In this document: one piece after another, positions 24,007-37,112 of the stretch
Numbering within the stretch: position 1 is the first letter of the stretch
Layout: each line of letters starts with the position of its first letter
Source of the DNA: Karalla daura
Taxonomy: Eukaryota > Chordata > Actinopteri > Chaetodontiformes > Leiognathidae
DNA length: 64,000 bases
Assembly: GCA_029224185.1 (NCBI GenBank)
Contig: JANZKI010000034.1
Coordinates: 372,001-436,000, forward strand
Direction of reading: 5' to 3'
Position numbers and translations under genes: made by a program
The notes under the pieces: generated by a model
Databases searched by the model: none
The model's input: the letters and a program-made list of their open reading frames with translations, nothing else
What the model was told of the DNA's origin: nothing

Positions 24007-24777
24007 GATTGGACATGCCCAATGCTGAGGGGGCCCTTTCCCACTCTGCGAGTCTCCCAGGGCCTGTGCCATCTGCTGGGGTGCATTGAAGCTGGACGCC
24101 TCATCACTTTGTATGACCATGTCAGCAGAGGAGACAATGGAGCAGGTACCTGAGCACATGGTCGTCGAGAAGAGGTTCTGCTGAAAAACCATACAATCTA
24201 TCAGCGTGCAACTCGCTACACAAACACACCACAAGATTCTTCAATTTTTGAAATGAAAATGAAGTTTCAAAGCCAAAGTATGGCAACGTTACGAATGTTT
24301 GTTTGTGGAGTTCTGTTTTTCCCATTCATTCTTATGGGAAAGAGCCAAATTGGCCAAGTGATAAACATTTGGCTCTATGGAGACAACGCCTTCCCAAATC
24401 TGGATTATGATCTAACTGTCAAGCCGTAGGGGAGAGTTTCCAGTACGTCCTGACACGATTTGGTGTGTGTAGTATGAGAACTGTGGCCACAGTCGCGAGG
24501 AGTAGTGTAACGTTTAACATTGATGGCAGTGGTGGGACAATGAATGGGGGCTTATGGAGAGAAAAGGCTGCACTGGGCCTACGATGAGGCTCGTCGTTTA
24601 AATTTCAGAAGGCGCACGGGTTAATGGCCTGCCCCGCATGAGAGAGCACCAATGTTCCTACAAAACTGGAAAAAAGAATTTGTCTGCTGCTTAGGGTGAG
24701 GCTGGGAGCAGCGTGAAAAGAGCGAAACGAGAGCTGATTTTTAAGCGATCCCGCATGTCGGCCCTGTGCAAAGAAGA
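24007..24777. repeat. Satellite unit 32, class D
   Basis: tatgaccatgtcagc front and D markers throughout. It ends tgcaaag, not the usual D ending tgctaag. Confidence 0.9.
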
Positions 24778-25548
24778 GATTGGACATGCCCAATGCTGAC
24801 GGGGCCCTTTTAAACTCTGGGAGTCTCCCAGGGCCTGTGCCATCTGCTGGGGTGCATTGAAGCTGGACGCCTCATCACTTTGTATTACCATGTAAGCAGA
24901 GGAGACAATGGAGCAGGTACCTGAGCACATGGTCGTCGAGAAGAGGTTCTGCTGAAAAACCATACAACCTATCAGCGTGCAACTCGCTACACAAACACAC
25001 CACAAGATTCTTCAATTTTTGAAATGAAAATGAAGTTTCAAAGTCAAAGTATGGCAACGTTGCGAATGTTTGTTTGTGGAGTTCTGTTTTTCCCATTCAT
25101 TCTTGTGGGAAAAAGCCAAATTGGCCAAGTGATAAACATTTGGCTCTATGGAGACAACGTTTTCACCAATCTGGAATACGAGCTCACTGTCACGCCGTAG
25201 GGGAGAGTCTCCAGAATGCCCTGACACGATTTGGTGTGTGTACTATGAAAACTGTGGCCACAGTCGCGAGGAGAAGTGTAACGTTTAACATTGATGTCAG
25301 CTGTTGGAAATTGAATGGGGGCTTCAGGAGGGAAAAGGCTGCACTGGGCCTACGATGATGCTCGTCGTTTAAATTTCACAAGGCGCACGGGTTTATGGCC
25401 TGCCCCGCATGAGAGAGCACCATTGTTCCTACAAAACTGGAAAAAATAATTTGTCTGCTGCTTAGGGTGTGGCTGGGAGCAGCGTGAAAAGAGTGAAACG
25501 AGAGCTGATTTTTAAGCGATCCCGCATGTCGGCCCGGTGCTATGAAGA
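24778..25548. repeat. Satellite unit 33, class X
   Basis: ttttaaactc, tgtaagc and gagcacatgg, then V to C as in unit 11. Confidence 0.9.
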
Positions 25549-26319
25549 GATTGGACATGCCCAATGCTGAGGGGGCCCTTTCCCACTCTGCGAGTCTCCC
25601 AGGGCCTGTGCCATCTGCTGGGGTGCATTGAAGCTGGACGCCTCATCACTTTGTATGACCATGTCAGCAGAGGAGACAATGGAGCAGGTACCTGAGCACA
25701 TGGTCGTCGAGAAGAGGTTCTGCTGAAAAACCATACAATCTATCAGCGTGCAACCCGCTACACAAACACACCACAAGATTCTTCAATTTTTGAAATGAAA
25801 ATGAAGTTTCAAAGTCAAAGTATGGCAACGTTGCGAATGTTTGTTTGTGGAGTTCTGTTTTTCCCATTCATTCTTATGGGAACAAGCCAAATTGGCCAAG
25901 TGATAAACATTTGGCTCTATGGAGACAACGCTTTCACCAATCTGGAGCATGAGCTAACTGTCAAGCCGTAGGGGACAGTCTCCAGAATGCCCTGACACGA
26001 TTTGGTGTGTGTAGTATGAGAACTGTGGCCACAGTCGCGAGGAGTAGTGTAACGTTTAACATTGATGGCAGTGGTGGGACAATGAATGGGGGCTTATGGA
26101 GATAAAAGGCTGCACTGGGCCAACGATGAGGCTCGTCGTTTAAATTTCACAAGGTGCACGGGTTTATGGCCTGCCCCGCATGAGAGAGCAAAAATGTTCC
26201 TACAAAACTGGAAAAAATAATTTGTGTACTGCTTAGGGTGTGGCTGGGAGCAGCGTGAAAAGAGCGAAACGAGAGCTGATTTTTAAGCGATCCCGCATGT
26301 CGGCCCTGTGCTAAGAAGA
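25549..26319. repeat. Satellite unit 34, class H with D/C-type front
   Basis: Front cccactctgcg and tatgaccatgtcagc, then caacccgct and H markers. Ends gtgtactgc. Confidence 0.9.
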
Positions 26320-27090
26320 GATTGGACATGCCCAATGCTGAGGGGGCCCTTTCAAACTCTGGGAGTCTCCCAGGGCCTGTGCCATCTGCTGGGGTGCATT
26401 GAAGCTGGACGCCTCATCACTTTGTATTACCATGTCAGCAGAGGAGACAATGGAGCAGGTACCTGAGCACATGGTCGTCGAGAAGAGGTTCTGCTGAAAA
26501 ACCATACAATCTATCAGCGTGCAACTCGCTACACAAACACACCACAAGATTCTTCAATTTTTTAAATGAAAATGAAGTTTCAAAGCCAAAGTATGGCAAC
26601 GTTACGAATGTTTGTTTGTGGAGTTCTGTTTTTCCCATTCATTCTTATGGGAAAGAGCCTAATTGGCCAAGTGATAAACATTTGGCTCTATGGAGACTGC
26701 GCTTTCACCTATCTGGAATATGAGCTCACTGTCACGCCGTAGGGGACAGTCTCCAGAACGCCCTGACACGACTTGATGTGTGTAGTATGAGAACTGTGGC
26801 CACAGTCGCGAGGAGCAGTGTAATGTTTAACATTGATGGCAGTGGTGGGACAATGAATGGGGGCTTATGGAAAGAAAAGGCTGCACTGGGCCTACGATGA
26901 GGCTCGTCGTTTAAATTTCACAAGGCGCACGGGTTTATGGCCTGCCCCGCATGAGAGAGCAAAAATGTTCCTACAAAACTGGAAAAAAGAATTTGTCTGC
27001 TGCTTAGGGTGAGGCTGGGAGCAGCGTGAAAAGAGCGAAACGAGAGCTGATTTTTAAGCGATCCCGCATGTCGGCCCTGTGCAAAGAAGA
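26320..27090. repeat. Satellite unit 35, class Y
   Basis: Y markers with private caattttttaaatg, shared only with unit 39. Confidence 0.9.
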
Positions 27091-27861
27091 GATTGGACAT
27101 GCCCAATGCTGACGGGGCCCTTTTAAACTCTGGGAGTCTCCCAGGGCCTGTGCCATCTGCTGGGGTGCATTGAAGCTGGACGCCTCATCACTTTGTATTA
27201 CCATGTAAGCAGAGGAGACAATGGAGCAGGTACCTGAGCACATGGTCGTCGAGAAGAGGTTCTGCTGAAAAACCATACAACCTATCAGCGTGCAACTCGC
27301 TACACAAACACACCACAAGATTCTTCAATTTTTGAAATGAAAATGAAGTTTCAAAGTCAAAGTATGGCAACGTTGCGAATGTTTGTTTGTGGAGTTCTGT
27401 TTTTCCCATTCATTCTTGTGGGAAAAAGCCAAATTGGCCAAGTGATAAACATTTGGCTCTATGGAGACAACGTTTTCACCAATCTGGAATACGAGCTCAC
27501 TGTCACGCCGTAGGGGAGAGTCTCCAGAATGCCCTGACACGATTTGGTGTGTGTACTATGAAAACTGTGGCCACAGTCGCGAGGAGAAGTGTAACGTTTA
27601 ACATTGATGTCAGCTGTTGGAAATTGAATGGGGGCTTCAGGAGGGAAAAGGCTGCACTGGGCCTACGATGATGCTCGTCGTTTAAATTTCACAAGGCGCA
27701 CGGGTTTATGGCCTGCCCCGCATGAGAGAGCACCATTGTTCCTACAAAACTGGAAAAAATAATTTGTCTGCTGCTTAGGGTGTGGCTGGGAGCAGCGTGA
27801 AAAGAGTGAAACGAGAGCTGATTTTTAAGCGATCCCGCATGTCGGCCCGGTGCTATGAAGA
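27091..27861. repeat. Satellite unit 36, class X
   Basis: Same mosaic as unit 33. Confidence 0.9.
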
Positions 27862-28632
27862 GATTGGACATGCCCAATGCTGAGGGGGCCCTTTCCCACT
27901 CTGCGAGTCTCCCAGGGCCTGTGCCATCTGCTGGGGTGCATTGAAGCTGGACGCCTCATCACTTTGTATGACCATGTCAGCAGAGGAGACAATGGAGCAG
28001 GTACCTGAGCACATGGTCGTCGAGAAGAGGTTCTGCTGAAAAACCATACAATCTATCAGCGTGCAACTCGCTACACAAACACACCACAAGATTCTTCAAT
28101 TTTTGAAATGAAAATGAAGTTTCAAAGCCAAAGTATGGCAACGTTACGAATGTTTGTTTGTGGAGTTCTGTTTTTCCCATTCATTCTTATGGGAAAGAGC
28201 CAAATTGGCCAAGTGATAAACATTTGGCTCTATGGAGACAACGCCTTCCCAAATCTGGATTATGATCTAACTGTCAAGCCGTAGGGGAGAGTTTCCAGTA
28301 CGTCCTGACACGATTTGGTGTGTGTAGTATGAGAACTGTGGCCACAGTCGCGAGGAGTAGTGTAACGTTTAACATTGATGGCAGTGGTGGGACAATGAAT
28401 GGGGGCTTATGGAGAGAAAAGGCTGCACTGGGCCTACGATGAGGCTCGTCGTTTAAATTTCAGAAGGCGCACGGGTTAATGGCCTGCCCCGCATGAGAGA
28501 GCACCAATGTTCCTACAAAACTGGAAAAAAGAATTTGTCTGCTGCTTAGGGTGAGGCTGGGAGCAGCGTGAAAAGAGCGAAACGAGAGCTGATTTTTAAG
28601 CGATCCCGCATGTCGGCCCTGTGCTAAGAAGA
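27862..28632. repeat. Satellite unit 37, class D
   Basis: tatgaccatgtcagc front, D markers, tgctaag ending. First unit of a D-H-Y run. Confidence 0.9.
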
Positions 28633-29403
28633 GATTGGACATGCCCAATGCTGAGGGGGCCCTTTCAAACTCTGGGAGTCTCCCAGGGCCTGTGCCATCT
28701 GCTGGGGTGCATTGAAGCTGGACGCCTCATCACTTTGTATTACCATGTCAGCAGAGGAGACAATGGAGCAGGTACCTGAGCACATGGTCGTCGAGAAGAG
28801 GTTCTGCTGAAAAACCATACAATCTATCAGCGTGCAACCCGCTACACAAACACACCACAAGATTCTTCAATTTTTGAAATGAAAATGAAGTTTCAAAGTC
28901 AAAGTATGGCAACGTTGCGAATGTTTGTTTGTGGAGTTCTGTTTTTCCCATTCATTCTTATGGGAACAAGCCAAATTGGCCAAGTGATAAACATTTGGCT
29001 CTATGGAGACAACGCTTTCACCAATCTGGAGCATGAGCTAACTGTCAAGCCGTAGGGGACAGTCTCCAGAATGCCCTGACACGATTTGGTGTGTGTAGTA
29101 TGAGAACTGTGGCCACAGTCGCGAGGAGTAGTGTAACGTTTAACATTGATGGCAGTGGTGGGACAATGAATGGGGGCTTATGGAGATAAAAGGCTGCACT
29201 GGGCCAACGATGAGGCTCGTCGTTTAAATTTCACAAGGTGCACGGGTTTATGGCCTGCCCCGCATGAGAGAGCAAAAATGTTCCTACAAAACTGGAAAAA
29301 ATAATTTGTGTACTGCTTAGGGTGTGGCTGGGAGCAGCGTGAAAAGAGCGAAACGAGAGCTGATTTTTAAGCGATCCCGCATGTCGGCCCTGTGCTAAGA
29401 AGA
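28633..29403. repeat. Satellite unit 38, class H
   Basis: H markers, gtgtactgc ending. Confidence 0.9.
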
Positions 29404-30174
29404 GATTGGACATGCCCAATGCTGAGGGGGCCCTTTCAAACTCTGGGAGTCTCCCAGGGCCTGTGCCATCTGCTGGGGTGCATTGAAGCTGGACGCCTCA
29501 TCACTTTGTATTACCATGTCAGCAGAGGAGACAATGGAGCAGGTACCTGAGCACATGGTCGTCGAGAAGAGGTTCTGCTGAAAAACCATACAATCTATCA
29601 GCGTGCAACTCGCTACACAAACACACCACAAGATTCTTCAATTTTTTAAATGAAAATGAAGTTTCAAAGCCAAAGTATGGCAACGTTACGAATGTTTGTT
29701 TGTGGAGTTCTGTTTTTCCCATTCATTCTTATGGGAAAGAGCCTAATTGGCCAAGTGATAAACATTTGGCTCTATGGAGACTGCGCTTTCACCTATCTGG
29801 AATATGAGCTCACTGTCACGCCGTAGGGGACAGTCTCCAGAACGCCCTGACACGACTTGATGTGTGTAGTATGAGAACTGTGGCCACAGTCGCGAGGAGC
29901 AGTGTAATGTTTAACATTGATGGCAGTGGTGGGACAATGAATGGGGGCTTATGGAAAGAAAAGGCTGCACTGGGCCTACGATGAGGCTCGTCGTTTAAAT
30001 TTCACAAGGCGCACGGGTTTATGGCCTGCCCCGCATGAGAGAGCAAAAATGTTCCTACAAAACTGGAAAAAAGAATTTGTCTGCTGCTTAGGGTGAGGCT
30101 GGGAGCAGCGTGAAAAGAGCGAAACGAGAGCTGATTTTTAAGCGATCCCGCATGTCGGCCCTGTGCAAAGAAGA
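29404..30174. repeat. Satellite unit 39, class Y
   Basis: Y markers with caattttttaaatg as in unit 35. Confidence 0.9.
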
Positions 30175-30945
30175 GATTGGACATGCCCAATGCTGACGGG
30201 GCCCTTTCAAACTCTGGGAGTCTCCCAGGGCCTGTGCCATCTGCTGGGGTGCATTGAAGCTGGACGCCTCATCACTTTGTATTACCATGTCAGCAGAGGA
30301 GACAATGGAGCAGGTACCTGAGCACATGGTCGTCGAGAAGAGGTTCTGCTGAAAAACCATACAATCTATCAGCGTGCAACTCGCTACACAAACACACCAC
30401 AAGATTCTTCAATTTTTGAAATGAAAATGAAGTTTCAAAGTCAAAGTATGGCAACGTTACGAATGTTTGTTTGTGGAGTTCTGTTTTTCCCATTCATTCT
30501 TATGGGAAAGAGCCAAATTGGCCAAGTGATAAACATTTGGCTCTATGGAGACAACGCCTTCCCAAATCTGGATTATGATCTAACTGTCAAGCCGTAGGGG
30601 AGAGTTTCCAGTACGTCCTGACACGATTTGGTGTGTGTAGTATCAGAACTGTGGCCACAGTCGCGAGGAGTAGTGTAACGTTTAACATTGATGGCAGTGG
30701 TGGGACAATGAATGGGGGCTTATGGAGATAAAAGGCTGCACTGGGCCTACGATGAGGCTCGTCGTTTAAATTTCACAAGGCGCACGGGTTTATGGCCTGC
30801 CCCGCATGAGAGAGCACCAATGTTCCTACAAAACTGGAAAAAAGAATTTGTCTGCTGCTCAGGGTGTGGCTGGGAGCAGCGTGAAAAGAGCGAAATGAGA
30901 GCTGATTTTTAAGCGATCCCGCATGTCGGCCCTGTGCAAAGAAGA
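30175..30945. repeat. Satellite unit 40, D/K mosaic
   Basis: D markers to gtatcagaactg, then K-like agataaaagg and ctgctcaggg. gtatcag and gaaatgagag are shared with unit 57. Confidence 0.9.
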
Positions 30946-31715
30946 GATTGGACATGCCCAATGCTGACGGGGCCCTTTCAAACTCTGGGAGTCTCCCAGG
31001 GCCTGTGCCATCTGCTGGGGTGCATTGAAGCTGGACGCCTCATCACTTTGTATTACCATGTCAGCAGAGGAGACAATGGAGCAGGTACCTGAGCACATGG
31101 TCGTCGAGAAGAGGTTCTGCTGAAAAACCATACAATCTATCAGCGTGCAACTCGCTACACAAACACACCACAAGATTCTTCAATTTTTGAAATGAAAATG
31201 AAGTTTCAAAGCCAAAGTATGGCAACGTTACGAATGTTTGTTTGTGGAGTTCTGTTTTTCCCATTCATTCTTATGGGAAAGAGCCTAATTGGCCAAGTGA
31301 TAAACATTTGGCTCTATGGAGACTGCGCTTTCACCTATCTGGAATATGAGCTCACTGTCACGCCGTAGGGGACAGTCTCCAGAACGCCCTGACACGACTT
31401 GATGTGTGTAGTATGAGAACTGTGACACAATCGCGAGGAGCAGTGTAATGTTTAACATTGATGGCAGTGGTGGGACAATGAATGGGGGCTTATGGAAAGA
31501 AAAGGCTGCACTGGGCCTACGATGAGGCTCGTCGTTTAAATTTCACAAGGCGCACGGGTTTATGGCCTGCCCCGCATGAGAGAGCAAAAATGTTCCTACA
31601 AAACTGGAAAAAAGAATTTGTCTGCTGCTTAGGGTGAGGCTGGGAGCAGCGTGAAAAGAGCAAAACGAGAGCTGATTTTTAAGCGATCCCGCATGTTGGC
31701 CCTGTGCAAAGAAGA
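30946..31715. repeat. Satellite unit 41, class Y (770 bp)
   Basis: Y markers with a private 1-bp deletion and changes in gtgacacaatcg, destroying the 14-bp palindrome. Private gagcaaaacg and gcatgttggcc. Confidence 0.9.
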
Positions 31716-32486
31716 GATTGGACATGCCCAATGCTGACGGGGCCCTTTCCCACTCTGCGAGTCTCCCAGGGCCTGTGCCATCTGCTGGGGTGCATTGAAG
31801 CTGGACGCCTCATCACTTTGTATGACCATGTCAGCAGAGGAGACAATGGAGCAGGTACCTGAGCACATGGTCGTCGAGAAGAGGTTCTGCTGAAAAACCA
31901 TACAATCTATCAGCGTGCAACTCGCTACACAAACACACCACAAGATTCTTCAATTTTTGAAATGAAAATGAAGTTTCAAAGTCAAAGTATGGCAACGTTA
32001 CGAATGTTTGTTTGTGGAGTTCTGTTTTTCCCATTCATTCTTATGGGAAAGAGCCAAATTGGCCAAGTGATAAACATTTGGCTCTATGGAGACAACGCTT
32101 TCACCAATCTGGAGCATGAGCTAACTGTCAAGCCGTAGGGGACAGTCTCCAGAATGCCCTGACACGAATTGGTGTGTGTAGTATGAGAACTGTGGCCACA
32201 GTCGCGAGGAGTAGTGTAACGTTTAACATTGATGGCAGTGGTGGGACAATGAATGGGGGCTTATGGAGATAAAAGGCTGCACTGGGCCTACGATGAGGCT
32301 CGTCGTTTAAATTTCACAAGGCGCACGGGTTTATGGCCTGCCCCGCATGAGAGAGCACCAATGTTCCTACAAAACTGGAAAAAATAATTTGTCTGCTGCT
32401 CAGGGTGTGGCTGGGAGCAGCGTGAAATGAGCGAAACGAGAGCTGATTTTTAAGCGATCCCGCATGTCGGCCCTGTGCAAAGAAGA
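31716..32486. repeat. Satellite unit 42, H/K mosaic
   Basis: Front ctgacggg followed by cccactctgcg, agtcaaag with gttacg, aacgctttcacc and gagctaac, then cctacgatg and ctgctcaggg. Private cgaattgg and gaaatgagcg. Confidence 0.88.
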
Positions 32487-33257
32487 GATTGGACATGCCC
32501 AATGCTGACGGGGCCCTTTCAAACTCTGGGAGTCTCCCAGGGCCTGTGCCATCTGCTGGGGTGCATTGAAGCTGGACGCCTCATCACTTTGTATTACCAT
32601 GTCAGCAGAGGAGACAATGGAGCAGGCACCTGAGCACATGGTCGTCGAGAAGAGGTTCTGCTGAAAAACCATACAATCTATCAGCGTGCAACTCGCGACA
32701 CAAACACACCACAAGATTCTTCAATTTTTGAAATGAAAATGAAGTTTCAAAGCCAAAGTATGGCAACGTTACGAATGTTTGTTTGTGGAGTTCTGTTTTT
32801 CCCATTCATTCTTATGGGAAAGAGCCTAATTGGCCAAGTGATAAACATTTGGCTCTATGGAGACTGCGCTTTCACCTATCTGGAATATGAGCTCACGGTC
32901 ACGCCGTAGGGGACAGTCTCCAGAACGCCCTGACACGACTTGATGTGTGTAGTATGAGAACTGTGGCCACAGTCGCGAGGAGCAGTGTAATGTTTAACAT
33001 TGATGGCAGTGGTGGGACAATGAATGGGGGCTTATGGAAAGAAAAGGCTGCACTGGGCCTATGATGAGGCTCGTCGTTTAAATTTCACAAGGCGCACGGG
33101 TTTATGGCTTGCCCCGCATGAGAGAGCAAAAATGTTCCTACAAAACTGGAAAAAAGAATTTGTCTGCTGCTTAGGGTGAGGCTGGGAGCAGCGTGAAAAG
33201 AGCGAAACGAGAGCTGATTTTTAAGCGATCCCGCATGTCGGCCCTGTGCAAAGAAGA
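32487..33257. repeat. Satellite unit 43, class Y
   Basis: Y markers with gcaggcacctg, gcgacacaaac and ctatgatgagg, all shared with unit 58. Private gcttgcccc. Confidence 0.9.
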
Positions 33258-34028
33258 GATTGGACATGCCCAATGCTGACGGGGCCCTTTCAAACTCTGG
33301 GAGTCTCCCAGGGCCTGTGCCATCTGCTGGGGTGCATTGAAGCTGGACGCCTCATCACTTTGTATTACCATGTCAGCAGAGGAGACAATGGAGCAGGTAC
33401 CTGAGCACATGGTCGTCGAGAAGAGGTTCTGCTGAAAAACCATACAATCTATCAGCGTGCAACTCGCTACACAAACACACCACAAGATTCTTCAATTTTT
33501 GAAATGAAAATGAAGTTTCAAAGCCAAAGTATGGCAACGTTACGAATGTTTGTTTGTGGAGTTCTGTTTTTCCCATTCATTCTTATGGGAAAGAGCCTGA
33601 TTGGCCAAGTGATAAACATTTGGGTCTATGGAGACTGCGCTTTCACCTATCTGGAATATGAGCTCACTGTCACGCCGTAGGGGACAGTCTCCAGAACGCC
33701 CTGACACGACTTGATGTGTGTAGTATGAGAACTGTGGCCACAGTCGCGAGGAGCAGTGTAATGTTTAACATTGATGGCAGTGGTGGGACAATGAATGGGG
33801 GCTTATGGAAAGAAAAGGCTGCACTGGGCCTACGATGAGGCTCGTCGTTTAAATTTCACAAGGCGCACGGGTTTATGGCCTGCCCCGCATGAGAGAGCAA
33901 AAATGTTCCTACAAAACTGGAAAAAAGAATTTGTCTGCTGCTTAGGGTGAGGCTGGGAGTAGCGTGAAAAGAGTGAAACGAGAGCTGATTTTTAAGCGAT
34001 CCCGCATGTCGGCCCTGTGCAAAGAAGA
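33258..34028. repeat. Satellite unit 44, class Y
   Basis: Y markers with private gcctgattgg and tgggtctatgg. Ends gggagtagcg and gagtgaaacg. Confidence 0.9.
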
Positions 34029-34800
34029 GATTGGACATGCCCAATGCTGACGGGGCCCTTTTAAACTCTGGGGGTCTCCCAGGGCCTGTGCCATCTGCTG
34101 GGGTGCATTGAAGCTGGACGCCTCATCACTTTGTATTACCATGTAAGCAGAGGAGACAATGGAGCAGGTACCTGAGCACATGGTCGTCGAGAAGAGGTTC
34201 TGCTGAAAAACCATACAACCTATCAGCGTGCAACTCGCTACACAAACACACCACAAGATTCTTCAATTTTTGAAATGAAAATGAAGTTTCAAAGTCAAAG
34301 TATGGCAACGTTGCGAATGTTTGTTTGTGGAGTTCTTTTTTTCCCATTCATTCTTATGGGAAAAAGCCAAAATGGCCAAGTGATAAACATTTGGCTCTAT
34401 GGAGACTGCGCTTTCACCAATCTGGAATACGAGCTAACTGTCACGCCGTAGGGGATAGTTTCCAGAACACCATGACGCGATTTGGTGTGTGTACCATGAA
34501 AACTGTGACCAGAGTCGCGAGGAGAAGTGTAACGTTTAACATTGATGTCAGCTGTTGGAAATTGAATGGGGGCTTCAGGAGGGAAAAGGCTGCACTGGGC
34601 AAACGATGATGCTCGTCGTTTAAATTTCACAAGGCGCACGGGTTTATGGCCTGCCCCGCATGAGAGAGCACCATTGTTCCTACAAAACTGGAAAAAATAA
34701 TTTGTCTGCTGCTTAGGGTGTGGCTGGGAGCAGCGTGAAAAGAGTGAAACGAGAGCTGATTTTTTGAGCGATCCCGCATGTCGGCCCGGTGCTATGAAGA
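34029..34800. repeat. Satellite unit 45, X-front/C mosaic (772 bp)
   Basis: ttttaaactc, private tgggggtctccc and tgtaagc, V-like to about 34270, then C-like ttctttttttcc and aaaatggccaag. An inserted T gives gattttttgagcg. Confidence 0.88.
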
Positions 34801-35571
34801 GATTGGACATGCCCAATGCTGAGGGGGCCCTTTCCCACTCTGCGAGTCTCCCAGGGCCTGTGCCATCTGCTGGGGTGCATTTAAGCTGGACGCCTCATCA
34901 CTTTGTATGACCATGTGAGCAGAGGAGACAATGGAGCAGGTACCTGAGCACATGGTTGTCGAGAAATGGTGCTGCTGAAAAACCATACAACCTATCAGCG
35001 TGCAACTCGCTACACAAACACACCACAAGATTATTCAATTTTTGAAATGAAAATGAAGTTTCAAAGCCAAAGTATGGCAACGTTACGAATGTTTGTTTGT
35101 GGAGTTCTGTTTTTCCCATTCATTCTTATGGGAAAGAGCCAAATTGGCCAAGTGATAAACATTTGGCTCTATGGAGACAACGCTTTCACCAATCTGGAGC
35201 ATGAGCTCACTGTCAAGCCGTAGGGGACAGTCTCCAGAATGCCCTGACACGATTTGGTGTGTGTAGTATGAGAACTGTGGCCACAGTCGCGAGGAGTAGT
35301 GTAACGTTTAACATTGATGGCAGTGGTGGGACAATGAATGGGGGCTTATGGAGATAAAAGACTGCACTGGGCCTACGATGAGGCTCGTCGTTTAAATTTC
35401 ACAAGGCGCACGGGTTTATGGCCTGCCCCGCATGAGAGAGCACCAATGTTCCTACAAAACTGGAAAAAAGAATTTGTCTGCTGCTCAGGGTGTGGCTGGG
35501 AGCAGCGTGAAAAGAGCGAAACGAGAGCTGATTTTTAAGCGATCCCGCATGTCGGCCCTGTGCAAAGAAGA
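34801..35571. repeat. Satellite unit 46, C-front/K mosaic
   Basis: tatgaccatgtgagc, gagaaatgg and ttattcaatt, then agccaaag, aacgctttcacc, gagcatgagctc and ctgctcaggg. Private catttaagctgg and aaaagactgc. Confidence 0.88.
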
Positions 35572-36342
35572 GATTGGACATGCCCAATGCTGACGGGGCC
35601 CTTTCAAACTCTGGGAGTCTCCCAGGGCCTGTGCCATCTGCTGGGGTGCATTGAAGCTGGACGCCTCATCACTTTGTATTACCATGTCAGCAGAGGAGAC
35701 AATGGAGCAGGTACCTGAGCACATGGTCGTCGAGAAGAGGTTCTGCTGAAAAACCATACAATCTATCAGCGTGCAACTCGCTACACAAACACACCACAAG
35801 ATTCTTCAATTTTTGAAATGAAAATGAAGTTTCAAAGCCAAAGTATGGCAACGTTACGAATGTTTGTTTGTGGAGTTCTGTTTTTCCCATTCATTCTTAT
35901 GGGAAAGAGCCTAATTGGCCAAGTGATCAACATTTGGCTCTATGGAGACTGCGCTTTCACCTATCTGGAATATGAGCTCACTGTCACGCCGTAGGGGACA
36001 GTCTCCAGAACGCCCTGACACGACTTGATGTGTGTAGTATGAGAACTGTGGCCACAGTCGCGAGGAGCAGTGTAATGTTTAACATTGATGGCAGTGGTGG
36101 GACAATGAATGGGGGCTTATGGAAAAAAAAGGCTGCACTGGGCCTACGATGAGGCTCGTCGTTTAAATTTCACAAGGCGCACGGGTTTATGGCCTGCCCC
36201 GCATGAGAGAGCAAAAATGTTCCTACAAAACTGGAAAAAAGAATTTGTCTGCTGCTTAGGGTGAGGCTGGGAGTAGCGTGAAAAGAGCGAAACGAGAGCT
36301 GATTTTTAAGCGATCCCGCATGTCGGCCCTGTGCAAAGAAGA
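35572..36342. repeat. Satellite unit 47, class Y (gatcaac subtype)
   Basis: Y markers, gatcaac, ggaaaaaaaagg shared with unit 65. Confidence 0.9.
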
Positions 36343-37112
36343 GATTGGACATGCCCAATGCTGACGGGGCCCTTTTAAACTCTGGGAGTCTCCCGGGGAC
36401 TGTGCCATCTGCTGGGGTGCATTGAAGCTGGACGCCTCATCACTTTGTATGACCATGTGAGCAGAGGAGACATTGGAGCAGGTACCTGAGCACATGGTTG
36501 TCGAGAAATGGTGCTGCTGAAAAACCATACAACCTATCAGCGTGCAACTCGCGACCAAACACACCACAAGATTCTTCAATTTCTGAAATGAAAATGAAGT
36601 TTCAAAGTCAAAGTATGGCAACGTTGCGAATGTTTGTTTGTGGAGTTCTTTTTTTCCCATTCATTCTTATGGGAAAAAGCCAAAATGGCCAAGTGATAAA
36701 CATTTGGCTCTATGGAGACTGCGCTTTCACCAATCTGGAATACGAGCTAACTGTCACGCCGTAGGGGATAGTTTCCAGAACACCATGACGCGATTTGGTG
36801 TGTGTACCATGAAAACTGTGACCAGAGTCGCGAGGAGAAGTGTAACGTTTAACATTGATGTCAGCTGTTGGAAATTGAATGGGGGCTTCAGGAGGGAAAA
36901 GGCTGCACTGGGCCTACGATGATGCTCGTCGTTTACATTTCACAAGGCGCACGGGTTTATGGCCTGCCCCGCATGAGAGAGCACCATTGTTCCTACAAAA
37001 CTGGAAAAAATAATTTGTCTGCTGCTTAGGGTGTGGCTGGGAGCAGCGTGAAAAGAGTGAAACGAGAGCTGATTTTTAAGCGATCCCGCATGTCGGCCCG
37101 GTGCTATGAAGA
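36343..37112. repeat. Satellite unit 48, X-front/C mosaic (770 bp)
   Basis: ttttaaactc then cggggactg, tatgaccatgtgagc, gcgaccaaac and C markers with aaaatggccaag and gtttacatttc. Shared with unit 66. Confidence 0.9.

Larger units (their letters stand above)
16989..24501. repeat. Long intra-array duplication, right copy
   Basis: This is the partner of 1566-9078 and covers units 23-31 and the front of unit 32. Differences seen relative to the left copy include gggaggagcg (left gggagcagcg) near 18538, gaaaatgctg (left gaaaaggctg) near 23022, gatccatcatg (left gatcccgcatg) near 23978, and atgggaaag (left atgagaaag) in unit 32. Unit 32 continues as pure class D, so this side shows the uninterrupted D state at the boundary. 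Confidence 0.85.

Noticed and set aside
34397..34816. Longest frame, 139 residues on the minus strand
   Set aside because: It exists only because unit 45 has a one-base insertion (gattttttgagcg) that joins two frames which stop separately elsewhere.
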